From the NCBI GenBank assembly GCA_945643635.1, contig CALZFC010000251.1, positions 2,738,501 through 2,802,500 of the forward strand: a stretch of 64,000 nucleotides of DNA. The letters are read 5' to 3'. The notes under the pieces were generated by a model, which worked only from the letters and a program-made list of their open reading frames with translations, had not been told where the DNA came from and made no database searches. Below, one piece after another: positions 60,498 through 64,000 of this stretch (positions are counted from its first letter, which is position 1; each line of letters starts with the position of its first letter). Source of the DNA: Allodiplogaster sudhausi (taxonomy: Eukaryota > Nematoda > Chromadorea > Rhabditida > Diplogasteridae). The position numbers were made by a program, and so were the translations under genes.

Positions 60498-61834
60498 TTG
60501 AAGATGGCTGCCTAACTTCAATGCCGATGTTGCACAATGTATTCACGTTCTTTTTTTTTAGTTCCACCATGGCCACTCGTGAGGACGTGGACCACTCTAC
60601 AACTTTCAGACAAAAGATGCCCACTTCCACGACGACCAAATCAGTCAGCCAGCAGAAGGCCGCTCAGGAAGATTCCACCAAAAGTCCCGAGTCAAATATC
60701 GAAGTTCCGACAATGCCACCGGAGGAAAGCATGTGGTCCAGTCCGGTCAGCGTCTTTCTTTTCTTCTGATCAAATTCCCATGCCATGAAGTGAATCGGAA
60801 AACTTAGAATTAACTGTGATTTCAGATATTCTTTCAGGACTTTTACGTAGCTTTGGTGGCTGTTTTGACTACCGTCGTTTCTTTGATTGCTACATCCCCT
60901 GCACATCTACGTAGTCTACGCTTAAGCTCGTTCATAGATAAAGGAGAATTGTTCTGACTAGGATTTACGAAATACATGTACCACATAAGTGAATACTGCC
61001 ATATAGAGACGTTTATTACATTATTCGATATGACCTATTCTTTGTAATAGCTTCTCGGTATTGGTATCATTGTTGTTGTATTCGTACGAAATTCTTCTCA
61101 CCAGAATGCTCGCAGGCGCATTTCGGTGTTTTTGGTTGTTGTCGTTGGCTAATTCAGTGTTCTGGCTGCTAAGACTGATCATCACTGAAATATTTACTCG
61201 TATTTCATTCAGCTGAGTGTGTCCCAAATTCGTAAACTCTGTAAAACTGTGCGCATTGTTTCAAATGCGCAGCTGTTACGACGACTCCACTAGCCTCTCA
61301 TTCTAAACCCTCGTGTTCCTATCTAATTCTTACTCCTCTATCCCTTGTTGAAGTGCGAATTTCGCTGTAAAATCCAAAAGAATTTCAAAACTTCAGTTGT
61401 TGAATTACCCTACAGCAACATATTGCATATTCCATGAAGAGAAATTGATTTGAATCAATGTTTCTATTTTCTGTGATTTGTAATCAGATCATCAAGTAAT
61501 TCGTAAAAAAAAACAGAAATCTGATCATCCTTGATTTATCGTCAGCTCGTTATAAAAGTATTTCTACGCTTTAAGAAAATCGATTTCGTCAATATCACAA
61601 GAAATGGTCGGATAGCATATGAGCAGCGTCGGAATGACTTCTTCAGTGACGGAATCGCTCGTGAGGCTGCGCCATTTTCCGCCGACTCCGCAGCTGTGGG
61701 CCGAGCTCTTCGTTGGATCTGAGAAGGATTCATAGACAAAAATCATTCCCCATATTCTGTCCGATAGAATATTAACCCTCTCCAACTGAAGTGTCGTATT
61801 TAATGAAGCGCCATTAAATTTATCTTGTTTTGAT
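60498..61834. repeat. right arm of 1,337-bp inverted repeat
   Basis: Reverse complement of 58,690-60,026. Its outer end lies inside the intron before the last exon of the minus-strand sushi-like gene copy. Confidence 0.93.
60569..60957 (+). CDS. small single-pass membrane protein, palindrome right copy
   Basis: Exon 1 60,569-60,745 and exon 2 60,838-60,957 encode the same 98-residue protein as the left-arm copy, differing by at most a few bases. A poly-T stretch and TAG lie just before the ATG (possible trans-splice site). The hydrophobic C-terminal helix is in exon 2. Two acceptors (60,826 and 60,838) both keep the frame. Confidence 0.6.
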
Positions 61835-63908
61835 GCTGATAAGCAAATAGATAAATAAAATAAATAAATGATAAAAGTGATAACATATTTTCTCCCGACC
61901 GTTCTCGCATCGCATGAAATAGATACAACCGGCCGCCTCGCTCTACCCTCCGATAGCCGGGCAACTCAGTTGCTGCAGAGAGACGCCCGCCTTCGCTGCC
62001 ACTTCCTCATCCAGCGCCACGCACGGCCCGGGGGCGCCCGTGGATTCCTGGCCATCTATTTTATTTTAGTTTTTTTTTTATTTCTATGTTTATTTTTCTT
62101 ATATAAAAAACAATTCCATTTGTTCTTCAGAAACTTGCTTTTGTTATATAAAAACAATTATATTTGTTCTTCAGAAACTTGTGTTATTCAACTTTAAAAA
62201 ATGTACATTTGTAAAAAAAAAATTCCAAATGGTATGTTAACAAAAATTATAGCAAGGTTCTATTCGGGGAAGGACTCGCCTTCGTGCACGGAGTCACTTT
62301 CTTGCCCGGATAGACGGGCCGGCCGCTCTCGACGTAGAATCCACTTTCCGGTCGCCGCGTCGCATTTCAACTCGACACGGCCATTCTTCGAGCCGACGAA
62401 TGAGTCGCCTTTCGGCGGCAAATTTGAATTTTTAGTTTTATTTCATTTAATAAAATTTTGGAATCGCCGAAATATCCGAGAGGCCCCATAAGATAAAGTA
62501 CCTTCTTGGGCACACGACATGACCGCGAGTCCGTTGTCAGTCATGACGTCATACCTCTTCTGATACTTGATTGGTAGGGCCTTACTCTTGGCCTCCTAAA
62601 ATTGAAACGTTATGGGCGATAATAAAAGTTAAAGAGGTATCTGTTGGGTCGTGAGAACATTAATGGAAACTGTAATTAACCATAAAATTTTTTATTTGAA
62701 ACAAGATTTTAAAAACTGACAAACTTGACGCTGTTCGGAATGCCCGCGTCGCCGGCGATCGGAACGAGGCACGCATTCGTGCACGGAGAGCGACTCTGCA
62801 AGGAAATAATAATTGTTTAGTTTAAAAAAATTGAGTTTTAATTAATATATATATTACAGTAAATTGTTTATTTATTAGCTATTTTTTGCCGCAAAATGAG
62901 TCTTTTTTTGGCAACTGAACATATAGTTGTAATTGAATTAAAAGGAAACAAATGACGAGTAATCCATTATACAATGCCTGAGGATGAACACAGAGCCCTG
63001 GACAATGCATTTAAACCCGAATGAGATGAACAGTAATGGGAATGGATTTCACGGAGAGAAAAAAAAACAAACGTTTGTGTCGGCGCTGAATTCATCGCAG
63101 AGATAGCTGTGATTGCTGACGAGAATACGAGCGCCGCTGTAGGCTCTCTCTCCCTCTCTCTCTCCTTCTATCACGTCTCTCATTAGCCTCTCTCACTCCC
63201 GATCCCTTCTTCGCTCCCTCTATCTCTGTCCTCTCCCTCCCACTCTTTCTCTCTCTTCCGCTCTCTTTCTCCCCATGCTCGCTTACACGAGTTACACATG
63301 ATCATCCCGCTCGTCAGGTCGAACGTTAGAGTGTCGACGCTCGTGTAGGTGTTCTCTCCGCCAGCTGCGTACTCGCGCGCAACGCAACCGACGACGCAAG
63401 TCAGCGCTTTTTTCTCCTCCACACCCGACTACAATTAGACCACTTCACAATTTTGTTTCTCTTTATTACAAAGAAGCCTTTTTTTCAATCGTAAGACAAA
63501 ATATTCGTGTTATTATATTTTTCGTTCTAACCTACATAATTGTAAGGAAATTCTCGGACTCATACATATTTACATATATTCTTTCTGCTTTTTATGGTTA
63601 CCCGCGGTTTCGAGCTATTATCATTCTTATTTAGTCTATGGCAAAATAACATTAACGATTTGACATGGAAAGACTGACGGTGCCTCATTATTGATAGACT
63701 GTTCAAATGCAAACCTATCCCAGTTCGATAATCGTAATAATAAAAAAACAGAAATTTACTACGCATCGGATTACATGCACAGTTGTGAGTGATATTAACA
63801 ATGTGGCAATTTTTCAGACTTCGCCATCGGATTCGGTAAGCTTGCCATTCTCGCCGCACGTCAACGTCTGCGGTTTCGTGAAGTATTCCTTTTCTGCGGG
63901 GAAGAAGC
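61564..63908 (-). pseudogene. 3' end of a second sushi-like gene, inverted paralogue of 14.5-17.1 kb
   Basis: Minus-strand exons match exons 37-44 of the giant gene in order: 63,830-63,908, 63,297-63,428, 63,073-63,143, 62,721-62,795, 62,502-62,595, 62,280-62,408, 61,900-62,047 and 61,564-61,718. The 5' part lies beyond the window. Lesions: a 1-nt insertion near 62,338 in the exon 42 counterpart, a TAG at 61,943-61,945 in the exon 43 counterpart, loss of the original stop codon, and a GA-microsatellite replacing the acceptor before 63,143. The GC donor after the exon 42 counterpart is conserved. It is either a pseudogene or a gene truncated at its C-terminus. Confidence 0.82.
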
Positions 63909-64000
63909 CTGGGAAAGGGTGAGTAGAGGCAATTTCACTGCTGCATACAAAAAGAGCTGAAGTAGATCACAGTAAGATTACCCCTTTTTTACGTGAGCTT

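Noticed and set aside
1..64000. CRISPR arrays or bacterial operons
   Set aside because: Repeats are microsatellites, tRNA units and transposon termini; genes have spliceosomal introns throughout.

Overview
The window is nuclear DNA of a nematode, most likely a diplogastrid of the Pristionchus type. The evidence is: genes built from many ~100-bp exons split by short introns; divergent nematode-type 7TM chemoreceptor genes; GH5 cellulases with a secretion signal, a family known in nematodes mainly from Pristionchus relatives and plant parasites; and GC-rich exons in AT-rich, microsatellite-laden introns. Species was not determined. No operon, CRISPR or rRNA is present.

Layout. 1-890 holds a tandem array of proline tRNA genes (CGG anticodon) in ~135-bp units, five full-length copies plus two broken ones. 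1,171-17,141 (+) is one very large gene. I could join 44 exons in consistent reading phase into a 1,727-residue cysteine-rich, sushi-like modular protein whose true start is unresolved. Five of its 43 introns start with GC instead of GT. 17,377-18,718 is a foldback element between TTAA sites. 20,046-25,284 (-) is a divergent 7TM receptor gene with a 1.6-kb terminal-inverted-repeat element in one intron. 25.3-27.7 kb is gene-free repeat DNA.

27.7-48.2 kb is a segmental-duplication zone built around a secreted GH5 endoglucanase. There are two intact tandem copies (28,048-29,140 and 30,318-31,410, minus strand), a frameshifted third copy (45,768-46,855), and gene-less remnants at 44,558-45,460 and 47,870-48,180. 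Four copies of the unit carry the same perfect five-unit heat-shock element, about 668 bp upstream of the start in the three copies that retain the gene. Between and after the cellulases is a block with divergent chemoreceptor genes, present twice (32,338-44,557 and 48,618-55,923). Only the plus-strand receptor at 54,344-55,923 looks intact. The left block carries a 6.5-kb inverted-repeat element (33,841-40,309), with a MULE DNA transposon (35,656-38,946) nested inside it.

57.4-64.0 kb holds small Ser/Thr-rich single-pass membrane protein genes and a palindrome with two 1,337-bp arms (58,690-60,026 and 60,498-61,834). Running in from the right edge on the minus strand is a second copy of the 3' end of the large sushi-like gene; it has a frameshift and a stop codon. 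The first 17 kb and last 3 kb are therefore inverted paralogues flanking the cellulase/receptor zone. All exon models are by eye from splice signals, phase continuity and comparison between copies.
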